Of a stretch of 64,000 nt of DNA, positions 35,298-43,637 are shown one piece after another. A model generated the notes under the pieces. It worked only from the letters and a program-made list of their open reading frames with translations. It did not search any database and had not been told where the DNA came from. Origin of the DNA: Porphyromonas gulae DSM 15663. Its GTDB lineage: Bacteria > Bacteroidota > Bacteroidia > Bacteroidales > Porphyromonadaceae. Both the position numbers and the translations under genes were made by a program. Within the stretch, counting starts at the first letter, position 1, and each line of letters starts with the position of its first letter. The stretch is taken from contig NZ_KB899157.1 in NCBI RefSeq assembly GCF_000378065.1, positions 1-64,000 of the forward strand, read 5' to 3'.

Positions 35298-36155
35298 TTA
35301 CAAGCTCAAGGAGAAACCGATTGTGTAAGGATGCAGCTTGGGGCCTTTGCCGCTTCGGAAAAGCGGTGTCAGCGAGTAGGTGAAGAAAATCCCTGCGTTG
35401 CGATAGTTGATACCGGCACGGGCTTCGACCGAGAAGGTGTTCAGATTGACCCTCCTCAACTTTTCCAGCCGGCCATCGGGGCCATCGGTCGTAGCAGCAG
35501 AATATACTTTGGCTCTCAATACAGGAGCTATATAGACAGTCAAGTTAGAACCTACCCCATTGAATGCCAATGCCGGCATGGCTTTCAGATATGCAGCAGT
35601 GAGTGTACATTCGGCTCGGCCGGGCACGTCCACTACGGTAGTCACTCCGTCGATATTCTTCAGCGTTTTGGAGTCGGTGATGCGGTAAATGTCGGCATCC
35701 CAACCGAGGGCATAAGTAAGCACCAGATACTTGTTCAGACGGTAGATGTCTCCGAAGAACTGAATCGAACCACGGTAGGAATGACTCCGACCTATGTCGG
35801 AATGAGAGTCATCGACCTTCAACTCACCCCATTCGAAAGAGCCGAAACCGTAGGTACCCCAAACGGGCATTTCCTTATCCCTGTTCGGCCGATTGATCAA
35901 AGTATTCCGAAAGCGTTGTTCGATGCTGCGACCATTGCGATAGACACCTCTGAATATCTTTTCGTTTCGGATCGTATCTCCCGAAGGCATGGACTCCTGT
36001 ATAATTACCTCGAAATCGTCCTCACCATCCTTGATCATAATGGTTTTCTCCCCGGCACGAATCACCGTATCGCGAACGGCCGAAGGAAGGCTGTCGGCGT
36101 AAGAGGCAAGCACGGAGGACAGCAGTATAGCGGTGGTCAAAAAGAAACGTTTCAT
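35298..36155 (-). CDS. Outer-membrane beta-barrel protein, paralogue 2 of the sigma operon
   Basis: This 285-residue protein has a signal peptide (MKRFFLTTAILLSSVLASYA) and a strand-rich body ending in PYTIGFSLSL, as expected for a small Bacteroidota outer-membrane barrel (OMP_b-brl type). It shares the GVY-NGRSIEQRFRNT and SLTPLFRSGKGP motifs with the gene just upstream, so the two arose by duplication. I start at 36155, where the signal begins. It is the last gene of the operon led by the ECF sigma gene. Function is unknown. Confidence 0.78.
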   Translation of the reverse strand: MKRFFLTTAILLSSVLASYADSLPSAVRDTVIRAGEKTIMIKDGEDDFEVIIQESMPSGDTIRNEKIFRGVYRNGRSIEQRFRNTLINRPNRDKEMPVWGTYGFGSFEWGELKVDDSHSDIGRSHSYRGSIQFFGDIYRLNKYLVLTYALGWDADIYRITDSKTLKNIDGVTTVVDVPGRAECTLTAAYLKAMPALAFNGVGSNLTVYIAPVLRAKVYSAATTDGPDGRLEKLRRVNLNTFSVEARAGINYRNAGIFFTYSLTPLFRSGKGPKLHPYTIGFSLSL

Positions 36156-36168
36156 TGCTTTTTTGTTT

Positions 36169-37062
36169 TTAGAAGCCAAAACCGAAGCCGATGGCGAACA
36201 TGCGTGTATCAGGCCCTTTTCCGCTGCGGAACAGGGGTGTAAGCGTATAAGAACCATAGAGATTGAAAGCACTGTAATTGATACCGACACGGGCTTCGAG
36301 GACGATAGGATTCAGGTTCAGATCGCGACCGTGTTTCTGATGACTCTTGTTGTCCGGCAACCACACCTTAGAGCTGGAAGCCGTCTTGAACTTCAGCACC
36401 GGAGCGGCATAGAGAGAAAAGGAGCTGCGGCACTTCTTCATCATAAACGGTACGGCGACGTTCATATAGGTAATGTGCAGTCGGCTGTTGTCGTAAGTGA
36501 TTCCTTCGGCAGCCGGGAGCACTTGGGTAAGCCCCTCTACATCCTGAAATGAATGATTGTTCTTCAGGTGAATGGAGTTGAACTCGATGTCCAGATTGGG
36601 GGCGATCACCAGCCAGTCATTGAGTCGGTACGAGACGCTCATCAAACCCAGCGTATAGCGGAGCGAAGAGCTGGCATTGACATGCTCGCCTGCAGAGCCC
36701 GTGAGGTTTACAAATCCGAGTTTGAAAGAACCCAACCCAATGGAACGAATCCGTTTGTCGCCGGTGCACTTGCTGCTTCTCGTAAGGTTGAGAGGTACAT
36801 CGAAGATCGTATTGCGGAAACGCTGCTCGATGCTCCGCCCTTTGAGATACACTCCTTTGAATACCTGTTCGCTCCGTCCGCGCGTGCCGTCGGCATTGTA
36901 GCGGTAGAGCGTGATGTCGATGTCGTCCTCGGTTTCGTTGATGACGACTACCTTGTCATCGATTCGGACAGTCGTGTCGAGAGAAACCTGCGCGGGCTTG
37001 CCGGCAATAGCCATCTGCACGAAGAAGATACCGGCGAGGCCAAAGAGAAATGCTTTTTTCAT
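36169..37062 (-). CDS. Outer-membrane beta-barrel protein, paralogue 1 of the sigma operon
   Basis: This 297-residue secreted barrel protein has a signal peptide (MKKAFLFGLAGIFFVQMAIA). An N-terminal region with DDKVVVINETEDDIDITLY resembles the matching part of its paralogue, followed by GRSIEQRFRNTIFD and an end in RMFAIGFGFGF. It lies 13 bp before the second barrel gene and 33 bp after the small secreted protein gene. It is likely controlled by the ECF sigma factor of this operon (inference from order). Confidence 0.78.
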   Translation of the reverse strand: MKKAFLFGLAGIFFVQMAIAGKPAQVSLDTTVRIDDKVVVINETEDDIDITLYRYNADGTRGRSEQVFKGVYLKGRSIEQRFRNTIFDVPLNLTRSSKCTGDKRIRSIGLGSFKLGFVNLTGSAGEHVNASSSLRYTLGLMSVSYRLNDWLVIAPNLDIEFNSIHLKNNHSFQDVEGLTQVLPAAEGITYDNSRLHITYMNVAVPFMMKKCRSSFSLYAAPVLKFKTASSSKVWLPDNKSHQKHGRDLNLNPIVLEARVGINYSAFNLYGSYTLTPLFRSGKGPDTRMFAIGFGFGF

Positions 37063-37095
37063 GAGTGATTCTGTATTTTATGTGTTAGTTGTTTA

Positions 37096-37548
37096 TCAAT
37101 TCTTGTTTTGCATCAGGAGCGATACCAGATCCTCGGAACCGATCTTACCCTCGATGTAGATGAGTGTGATACCGCGTTTAGGATTGTAGCGATAGAGTAT
37201 ATATCGGTTCAGACCGTTGGCCGGAGGCAATTCATAGTAGCCCGAAGTCAGGATACCGGAGTCTATCACCTCCTTGATACTTTTGGCAGACTTTCGATCA
37301 GCGGATACCGCATCCTGTATCTTCTGCAGGCGTTTGCCCGGATCGCGCATGGTCAGACTCTTGTACAGATGGATGTCGTATTCGACCAACATCTCCCTGT
37401 TCATTACTACCATCGTCACATCTTTGGCTCGGCCGTAGCGGTCGAATACCCCCTGTACATGGGGCTGCGCCGGACTCTGTCCGTATGCCGAAGCAAGGGC
37501 CGTCAGGCACAGGAGCAGGGTGAGCAGATATAGTTTGTACTGTTTCAT
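37096..37548 (-). CDS. Small secreted protein of the sigma operon (DUF6108-like)
   Basis: This 150-residue protein has a clear signal peptide (YLLTLLLCLTALASAYGQ). The mature part holds a DRYGRAKDVTMVVMN segment, a helix-rich middle (RLQKIQDAVSADRKSAK) and an end in strands (GITLIYIEGKIGSEDLVSLL). It resembles the DUF4252/DUF6108 group of Bacteroidota proteins often encoded near ECF sigma factors; I am not sure of the exact family. I start at 37548 where the signal begins. Confidence 0.7.
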   Translation of the reverse strand: MKQYKLYLLTLLLCLTALASAYGQSPAQPHVQGVFDRYGRAKDVTMVVMNREMLVEYDIHLYKSLTMRDPGKRLQKIQDAVSADRKSAKSIKEVIDSGILTSGYYELPPANGLNRYILYRYNPKRGITLIYIEGKIGSEDLVSLLMQNKN

Positions 37549-37603
37549 TATCTTTTTTTGCTGATACTGTTTTATTCCGATTGTGTGTTCGCTTGTACAT
37601 CCG

Positions 37604-38092
37604 TCAAAGGTCGAAAAGCTCCTGTGCCAGCTCCTCTCTATCGATGGATACGGCTTCGAAGGCTTCCTGTGCATACTGCCGTACCAGATCGGGATCGTTC
37701 ACGCGCTCGCCGTTCACCATGGCGAAGGAGCCGGTAGTCGGCAGTGGCTGATCCGCCACATGAGGCGATCGGAGAGCGATCGTCAGAGCGATAGCCGCTG
37801 CTACGGAAGCTCCTCCCACACTCCACAGGAAGTGCTTTGCCGGCAGGCTCCGACCGGTAGATTTCGGAGTGTCGGAAAGGAAACGTCCATCCACGGCACG
37901 CCTGCAACTGACATAACCGAAGAGGGGGCGCAAGTGCTCCCACTGCTCGGGCAGCCGGGCCGTCGCGAAGTAGCGACGGAGGCGATCCTCTTCTGCACCG
38001 GAGGTAAGCCCGTCGAAGTACTTATCTAACAACCGGCCTATTTCCGCTTCGGTCGGGATAGCTTTTCTATTGAACCCTATTCGTTTCATCAT
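37604..38092 (-). CDS. Membrane-bound partner of the ECF sigma factor (likely anti-sigma)
   Basis: This 162-residue protein has a cytoplasmic N-terminal helical region (EAEIGRLLDKYFDGLTSGAEEDRLRRYF), one membrane helix near residues 88-107 (FLWSVGGASVAAAIALTIAL) and a short outer tail. The layout and the start, which overlaps the sigma gene stop (ATGATGA), fit a transmembrane anti-sigma factor, although I see no zinc-binding HxxxCxxC motif. A longer frame runs upstream through the sigma gene, but the two adjacent ATG codons at 38092 and 38089 are the sensible starts. Confidence 0.75.
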   Translation of the reverse strand: MMKRIGFNRKAIPTEAEIGRLLDKYFDGLTSGAEEDRLRRYFATARLPEQWEHLRPLFGYVSCRRAVDGRFLSDTPKSTGRSLPAKHFLWSVGGASVAAAIALTIALRSPHVADQPLPTTGSFAMVNGERVNDPDLVRQYAQEAFEAVSIDREELAQELFDL

Positions 38093-38607
38093 CGTTTGAG
38101 TTGGAGAGCCAGAGCTGTACGCAGTGCACGTCGGGCACGGCTCAAGTTGGTATAAACGGCTTCGACCTTCACGCCCACGAGCCGGGCGATTACCTCGCTT
38201 TCGTAGCCATCGATCTCTTTCAGCCGGAAAGTCATTCGCTGCAACGGAGGCAACGCTTCGATGGCGGCTTCCACCAGACGCATGGTCTCGGACTGCTCCA
38301 GTACGCCCTGGGGCGTAGGGGCATGATCGGAGAAAGGCAGATTGTCCGGCAGCGGTTCCATCCGTCCTTCTTTGCGGAGCATATCCAAGGCTATTCGCCG
38401 AGCAGTGGTCACAGCCACTGCTTCGATGCTGTCGTATTCGCCCAGCCGCTCTCGGTTGATCCACAGACGCATCAGAGCCTCTTGCGACACATCGGCCGCA
38501 GCTTCCTCGTCGTCGAGGATGCTATATGCCACTCGTTTGAGCCGAGGAGCCAAAGGGGCTACGCTATGGGCGAATGCTTCTACTTCCATGCTAAGTAATC
38601 GGGACAA
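38089..38607 (-). CDS. ECF-family RNA polymerase sigma factor
   Basis: This 172-residue sigma-70-like factor has region 2 (RVAYSILDDEEAAADVSQEA, then LMRLW) near residues 25-80 and region 4 (LPPLQRMTFRLKEIDGYESE and the IARLVGVKVEAVYTNLSRAR helix-turn-helix) near 118-160. It directs RNA polymerase to a small set of genes, probably including the four genes that follow. It appears to match the P. gingivalis ECF factor known as PG0214. The true start may be the Met at codon 7 (38589), since a TTTG-containing box lies very close upstream. Confidence 0.9.
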   Translation of the reverse strand: MSRLLSMEVEAFAHSVAPLAPRLKRVAYSILDDEEAAADVSQEALMRLWINRERLGEYDSIEAVAVTTARRIALDMLRKEGRMEPLPDNLPFSDHAPTPQGVLEQSETMRLVEAAIEALPPLQRMTFRLKEIDGYESEVIARLVGVKVEAVYTNLSRARRALRTALALQLKR

Positions 38608-38849
38608 AACCTCCGTTGCAAAGGTCTTTATTTACGAGACGCAGAACAAACCGAAATCTGTCATCCGATGGCACATTTTTTTTGCCGTTCCCCTGAATCT
38701 CATCCTTTCAACCCACCCATCGCCGATCCGAAGCGACACCTCATCCAATACAGCTATTACTTCCTTCCGCTATCGAACTCAAACTGCAAAACATTGGCAC
38801 ATCGGCTTATACAGGGATCGGTTTACGCGCCGGATTTTTTGTATTCGTC

Positions 38850-39028
38850 GTTCCTCAAAACGTGGCGCGTAAACTTTTCGCTTTTGGTTCGGGAACTGAA
38901 AAATTCTCGCGCCACAACGAAAAATTTCTCGCGCCATTTTCTGAGAAAACGCGCGCCACAATCGGAGCATTTTTGGTTCGTGTTTCCATGCCAGCAGGTT
39001 ACAGACATGGGTGCGATCGGATCGATGT
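38850..39028 (+). repeat. Intergenic hairpin repeat (MITE-like), copy E
   Basis: AAAACGTGGCGCGTAAAC, TTTTGGTTCGGGAA, AATTCTCGCGCCA, ATTTCTCGCGCCA and the tail CACAATCGGAGCATTTTTGG match copies B and D almost base for base. The tail continues through TTCGTGTTTCC and GGATCGATG, as in copy B. It sits in the 530-bp gap between the sigma gene and the cobalamin operon. Confidence 0.78.
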
Positions 39029-39059
39029 CGGGGCGTTATGGCTGCATGTCTTATTTCTT

Positions 39060-39067
39060 TACTTTTG
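39060..39067 (+). promoter_or_regulatory. Candidate -7 box (TACTTTTG) of the cobalamin operon
   Basis: It is an exact TAnnTTTG match, 71 bp before the first cobalamin gene. I see no B12-box riboswitch in the short leader. Confidence 0.55.
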
Positions 39068-39138
39068 TAGGGAGCGCAGGCGAACACCATTCGCTCGCTA
39101 TCTCCATTCATCCAATACCTTTATCCGCTTTCAGCAAA

Positions 39139-40545
39139 ATGAATCGAGCACGAATCATCGTAGCCGGCATAGGCCCGGGAGGAGCATCGGATATTACTCC
39201 TGCCGTACTGTCGGCCATCGGCCGGTCCGACGTAGTCGTCGGCTATAAATACTATTTTCGTTTTATCGCGCCTTATCTCCGTCCGGAGACCCACTGCGTG
39301 GACACCGGCATGAAGAAGGAGCGGCAGCGTGCCGAAGAAGCGTTCGGGTATGCCCTCAGTGGCAAGACGGTCTGCGTGATCAGCTCCGGCGATGCCGGCA
39401 TCTACGGCATGGCTCCTCTTATATACGAAATGAAACGAGCCAAAGGCGTGGAGATGGACATCGAAGTGCTGCCTGGCATCAGTGCTTTTCAGAAAGCGGC
39501 TTCGCTACTGGGTGCTCCCATCGGTCACGACCTCTGCCTGATCTCGCTGAGCGATCTGATGACCCCCTGGCCGATCATCGAAAAGCGCATAGTGGCAGCA
39601 GCCTCCGCGGACTTCGTCACAGCTATATACAATCCTAAGAGCGAGGGCCGATACTGGCAGCTCTATCGTTTCGTAGAGATCTTCATGCAGTATCGTTCGG
39701 CCGATACACCTGTCGGACTTGTCCGTCAGGCAGGCCGGGAGGAAGAGCAGGCGACGGTGACGACTCTCGGCGAGTTCGATCCCGAAGTGGTGGATATGTT
39801 CACCGTCGTACTCGTAGGCAATTCGCAGTCTTACTGCTACGAAGGGCACTTTATCACCCCTCGTGGCTACTACCCCGAAGAAGAGATCGAAGCCAAAGGC
39901 ATCGGACAGGAGATTATGATCAAGAGTTTCCGCACGATCGAGAAAGAGCTGCGCCGTCAGGACTGGCCATTAGACCATAAGTGGGCTTTGCTCCATGCCA
40001 TTCATACCACAGCAGACTTCGACATGGAGAATATACTCTACACGGATGCCGGTGCGGTGGCTTCCCTGCATGAAATGATCGAAGCCGGACGGCTGCGCAC
40101 GATTGTCACAGATGTGACCATGGTTACCTCCGGTATTCGCAAGGGGGCACTGGAGCGTCTGGGCGTGGAGGCCAAATGCTATCTGCATGATCCGCGCGTG
40201 GCAGAACCGGCCGCTCGTCACAGCATCACCCGGACGCAGGCAGGCATACGCCTGGCCGTGGAGGAGCACCCCGATGCTCTTTTCGCCTTCGGCAACGCTC
40301 CCACAGCCTTACAGGAACTGGCCGATCTGATCCGTCGGGGCAAAGCCTCTCCGGCCGGGATCATTGCGGCACCGGTCGGATTCGTCCACGTACAGGAATC
40401 CAAACATGCCGTGAAGCCGTTCCGCTCCATTCCGAAGATTATCGTCGAAGGCCGCAAAGGCGGTAGCAATCTGGCCGCCACGCTGGTCAATGCCATACTC
40501 TGCTATAACGATGCCGAACAACTCAGACCGGGACGCGATGTGTGA
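39139..40545 (+). CDS. cobJ: Fused precorrin-3B C17-methyltransferase and precorrin-8X methylmutase (CobJ-CobH / CbiH-CbiC)
   Basis: This 468-residue fusion catalyses two steps of corrin ring making in the cytoplasm. The N-terminal half (about 1-245) is a SAM-dependent methylase with IIVAGIGPGGASDITPAV and VISSGDAGIYGMAPLIYE, which contracts the ring and methylates C17. The C-terminal half (about 250-465) is the methylmutase, with AIHTTADFDMENILY, DVTMVTSGI and FGNAPTAL. I start at 39139; the longer frame upstream runs through an intergenic repeat. It overlaps the next gene by eight bases. Confidence 0.92.
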   Translation: MNRARIIVAGIGPGGASDITPAVLSAIGRSDVVVGYKYYFRFIAPYLRPETHCVDTGMKKERQRAEEAFGYALSGKTVCVISSGDAGIYGMAPLIYEMKRAKGVEMDIEVLPGISAFQKAASLLGAPIGHDLCLISLSDLMTPWPIIEKRIVAAASADFVTAIYNPKSEGRYWQLYRFVEIFMQYRSADTPVGLVRQAGREEEQATVTTLGEFDPEVVDMFTVVLVGNSQSYCYEGHFITPRGYYPEEEIEAKGIGQEIMIKSFRTIEKELRRQDWPLDHKWALLHAIHTTADFDMENILYTDAGAVASLHEMIEAGRLRTIVTDVTMVTSGIRKGALERLGVEAKCYLHDPRVAEPAARHSITRTQAGIRLAVEEHPDALFAFGNAPTALQELADLIRRGKASPAGIIAAPVGFVHVQESKHAVKPFRSIPKIIVEGRKGGSNLAATLVNAILCYNDAEQLRPGRDV

Positions 40546-41779
40546 AGCTACTTACGGAGGAGTGTCTCCTCAGATACGGCGACAGCGATTCGTCATACTC
40601 GGGATGAGCGATGACCCTCATCCGTTTTTCCCACCTGCAGCGATGGCGGCTATTGCTTCCGGCAAGGTATTCAGCGGAGGCAAACGGCATCATGAGATCG
40701 TGCGCGAGCTACTCCCTGCGGATGCCGAGTGGATAGATATTACAGTACCGCTGGACGATGTATTTGCCCGTTATCGGGCGTTTGAGGAGATAGTCGTTTT
40801 CGCTTCGGGGGATCCGCTCTTCTTCGGCTTTGCCAATACGGTGATGAATCGGCTGCCCGATGCCGAGGTTACGGTCTACCCTACGTTCAACAGTTTGCAG
40901 ATGCTTGCCCATACTCTTCGTATGCCGTACCACGATATGCGGATCGTATCGCTTACGGGCAGGCCGTGGCATGAGTTCGACCGCGCACTGATCGAGCGGA
41001 CGGAGAAGATCGGTATTCTGACCGACCACGAGCATACCCCTTCGGCTATCGCAATGCGAATGCTCGATTATGGCTACGAGGACTATACCATGTCCATAGG
41101 CACTCGGATGGGAAACCCCAAAGAGCAACGCTTGGACACGCTCTCCCTACAGGAGGCAGCCGCTCGCGACTTCGAACGCCCCAACTGCGTGATACTCTCG
41201 GCTACTCGGCCATTCGCTTGCAGTCGTGCTCCGCTCGGACTGTCCGAAAGTGCTTTCATGCCGCTCAATGGGCGAACGAAGATGATTACGAAGATGCCGT
41301 TCCGGCTCGTTTCTCTCAGCTGTCTGGAGCTGCACCGCGCTACTTCCTTCTGGGATATAGGCTTTTGTACAGGATCTGTTTCCATCGAAGCCAAATTGAA
41401 CTTTCCTCATTTGCATATCACTGCATTCGAGATCCGTCCCGAAGGTGCCGAACTGATGTCTGTGAACAGCCGCCGCTTCGGTGCACCCGGTATAGCCTAC
41501 CGGATCGGAGATTTTATGGAAGAGGACCTCTCTTCCCTCACTCCGCCTGATGCCGTTTTTATCGGTGGCCACGGAGGCCGTCTTGTAGAAATGATTGCCA
41601 AGGTGCACAGCGTTATGACAAAGGGCGGCCTGCTGGTATTCAACTCTGTATCGGAAGAGAGTCGACACCTCTTCCTCACCGGAATAGAAGCCTGCGGGAT
41701 GGAGCTGCTCTCATCCGTCCGACTGACGGCTGACGGCAACAACCCTATCGACATACTCCAAGCAAGAAAAAAAGAATAG
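40538..41779 (+). CDS. cobL: Precorrin-6Y C5,15-methyltransferase / decarboxylase (CobL; CbiE-CbiT fusion)
   Basis: This protein of 413 residues has two domains. The N-terminal methylase (CbiE type) has FASGDPLFFGFANTVM and QMLAHTLRMPYHD. The C-terminal CbiT-type methylase and decarboxylase has WDIGFCTGSVSIEAKLNF and VFIGGHGGRLVEMI. The start at 40538 overlaps the previous stop as ATGTGTGA, which favours coupled translation; earlier in-frame ATG codons at 40490 and 40511 would overlap more. It is the second of four cobalamin fusion genes. Confidence 0.92.
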   Translation: MCEATYGGVSPQIRRQRFVILGMSDDPHPFFPPAAMAAIASGKVFSGGKRHHEIVRELLPADAEWIDITVPLDDVFARYRAFEEIVVFASGDPLFFGFANTVMNRLPDAEVTVYPTFNSLQMLAHTLRMPYHDMRIVSLTGRPWHEFDRALIERTEKIGILTDHEHTPSAIAMRMLDYGYEDYTMSIGTRMGNPKEQRLDTLSLQEAAARDFERPNCVILSATRPFACSRAPLGLSESAFMPLNGRTKMITKMPFRLVSLSCLELHRATSFWDIGFCTGSVSIEAKLNFPHLHITAFEIRPEGAELMSVNSRRFGAPGIAYRIGDFMEEDLSSLTPPDAVFIGGHGGRLVEMIAKVHSVMTKGGLLVFNSVSEESRHLFLTGIEACGMELLSSVRLTADGNNPIDILQARKKE

Positions 41780-41792
41780 ACACTACCCAATC

Positions 41793-43637
41793 ATGTCGAA
41801 ACCGAATCATACTGCCATAATCTGTGTATCCGCTGCCGGTCTGGCATTGGCGCGGATCATTGCATCCGAACTTTCGGGAGAGAAAGAGATTTTTGCCATC
41901 GGCACGAATTTTACCGACTGCACGGAGGATGTTTCCTGCATCTCTTCCATTGCGGAGCTGATGGCCGAATCTTTTGCCCGATACGATGCTTGGGTTTTCA
42001 TCGGTGCCATGGGAATCTGTATAAGGAGCATCGCTCCCTACGTGGCGGACAAACATCACGATCCGGCCGTGGTGAACGTAGATAGCACGGGCAGGTACGT
42101 GGTTTCCGTCCTGAGCGGTCATGTGGGTGGAGCTAACGATCTGACGCGGCTGATCGCCTCTGCTATCGGTGGCGAACCGGTGGTTACCACCCAAAGCGAC
42201 CGAACGGGATTCTGGGCATTGGACACGCTGGCTTCGACCTATGGATGGAAAGCCGTTTCCAATACAGGCGACATGAATCGTCCCATTTCGCTCTTCGTGG
42301 GGGGAGCACGTACGGCATTGGTATTGGAGACTTCGGGACGAGGAGAAGATTTTTTGGAAAGGTCTTGTCCGCCTCATGTCAGCCTTTTCTACTCATTCGA
42401 AGCGGTCGATCAGGCGGAGTTCGACCTCCTTTTGGTTGTTTCTGCCCGGTACTTGGAGAGCCGGTTGCCGATGATCTGCTACTATCCTCCTGTTCTTACG
42501 ATCGGAGTAGGTTGTCGCAGGCTATGCGCCCCCGAAGGTATTGCCGAGCACGTCTTCTCCGAAATACGGCAGTCAGGTTATGCTCCCGAAGCCATCGGTC
42601 GGATAGCCACGATCGACATCAAAGCCGAAGAGCCGCTTGTGGCCGATCTTGTACATCGTCTCGGAGGGATACCGCTACATATATATACGGGACAGGATCT
42701 ACAGCCGGTGGAAGTGACCAACCCATCGGAAAAGGTATTTGCCGTTACGGGTTGCTACGGAGTAGCCGAAGCCTCGGCACGGAAAGCAGCGGATATGGGA
42801 AGCCTTGTGATAGAGAAGCAGAAAGGACAGCTATCGGAGGGCAACGATTTTACCTTTGCAGTAGCACAGTCAGCCGACTCCGCCCGTACCGGCCATATCG
42901 AAATAGTGGGAGCAGGTCCGGGCGATCCCGATCTGGTATCGGTGCGGGGCAGGCAGTTCTTGGAAAAGGCCGATCTGATTCTCTATGCCGGCAGCCTTGT
43001 CCCTCGCGAACTGACTGCTTGTGCCAAAGCCGGTGCCACGGTCAGAAGTTCGGCTGCGATGAATCTGCAACAGCAGTTCGAGATCATGTCGGACTTTTAC
43101 CGCCGAGGCAAATTAGTGGTACGCCTGCATACGGGCGACCCCTGCATCTACGGAGCTATCCAAGAGCAAATGGCACTCTTCGACCACTACGGTATGCGCT
43201 ATCATATCACGCCGGGTATCTCCTCGTTCCAGGCGGCGGCTGCAGCTCTGCGCTCACAGTTTACCATTCCCGAACGTACACAAACCATTATCCTCACCCG
43301 TGGCGAAGGGCGCACTCCCATGCCAGAGAAAGAAAAACTCCATCTGCTGGCACAGTCCCAAAGCACCATGTGCATCTTCCTTAGTGCCGGCATAGTGGAC
43401 GATGTACAGCGCGAACTGATGATGCATTATCCACCCGACACGCCGGTAGCGGCCTGCTATCGACTGACCTGGCCGGATGAAAAAATCTTCCGAGGCGCGC
43501 TCCGGAACTTGGCGGAGATCGTAAAAGGAAACAACCTGACCCTGACAACGATGATAGTCGTGGGAGAAGCCATAAACAACCGCGAAGGGCTGTCACGGCT
43601 GTATGCCGATGAATTCAAACACCTATTCCGCACATGA
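41793..43637 (+). CDS. cbiG: Fused cobalt-precorrin-5A hydrolase and precorrin-4 C11-methyltransferase (CbiG-CbiF/CobM)
   Basis: This 614-residue protein joins CbiG, which opens the ring lactone of cobalt-precorrin-5A (about 1-345; FIGAMGICIRSIAPYV, VLSGHVGGANDLTRLIA), to CbiF, the C11 methylase (about 365-610; EIVGAGPGDPDLVSVRG, VVRLHTGDPCIYGAIQEQM, PGISSFQAAAAAL). CbiG marks the anaerobic, early-cobalt route. It begins 13 bp after cobL and overlaps the next gene by four bases (ATGA). Confidence 0.92.
   Translation: MSKPNHTAIICVSAAGLALARIIASELSGEKEIFAIGTNFTDCTEDVSCISSIAELMAESFARYDAWVFIGAMGICIRSIAPYVADKHHDPAVVNVDSTGRYVVSVLSGHVGGANDLTRLIASAIGGEPVVTTQSDRTGFWALDTLASTYGWKAVSNTGDMNRPISLFVGGARTALVLETSGRGEDFLERSCPPHVSLFYSFEAVDQAEFDLLLVVSARYLESRLPMICYYPPVLTIGVGCRRLCAPEGIAEHVFSEIRQSGYAPEAIGRIATIDIKAEEPLVADLVHRLGGIPLHIYTGQDLQPVEVTNPSEKVFAVTGCYGVAEASARKAADMGSLVIEKQKGQLSEGNDFTFAVAQSADSARTGHIEIVGAGPGDPDLVSVRGRQFLEKADLILYAGSLVPRELTACAKAGATVRSSAAMNLQQQFEIMSDFYRRGKLVVRLHTGDPCIYGAIQEQMALFDHYGMRYHITPGISSFQAAAAALRSQFTIPERTQTIILTRGEGRTPMPEKEKLHLLAQSQSTMCIFLSAGIVDDVQRELMMHYPPDTPVAACYRLTWPDEKIFRGALRNLAEIVKGNNLTLTTMIVVGEAINNREGLSRLYADEFKHLFRT

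Noticed and set aside
38668-39138. Extension of the CobJ-CobH frame by 157 codons upstream
   Set aside because: The extension crosses an intergenic hairpin repeat and a promoter-like box; the methylase fold starts at 39139.
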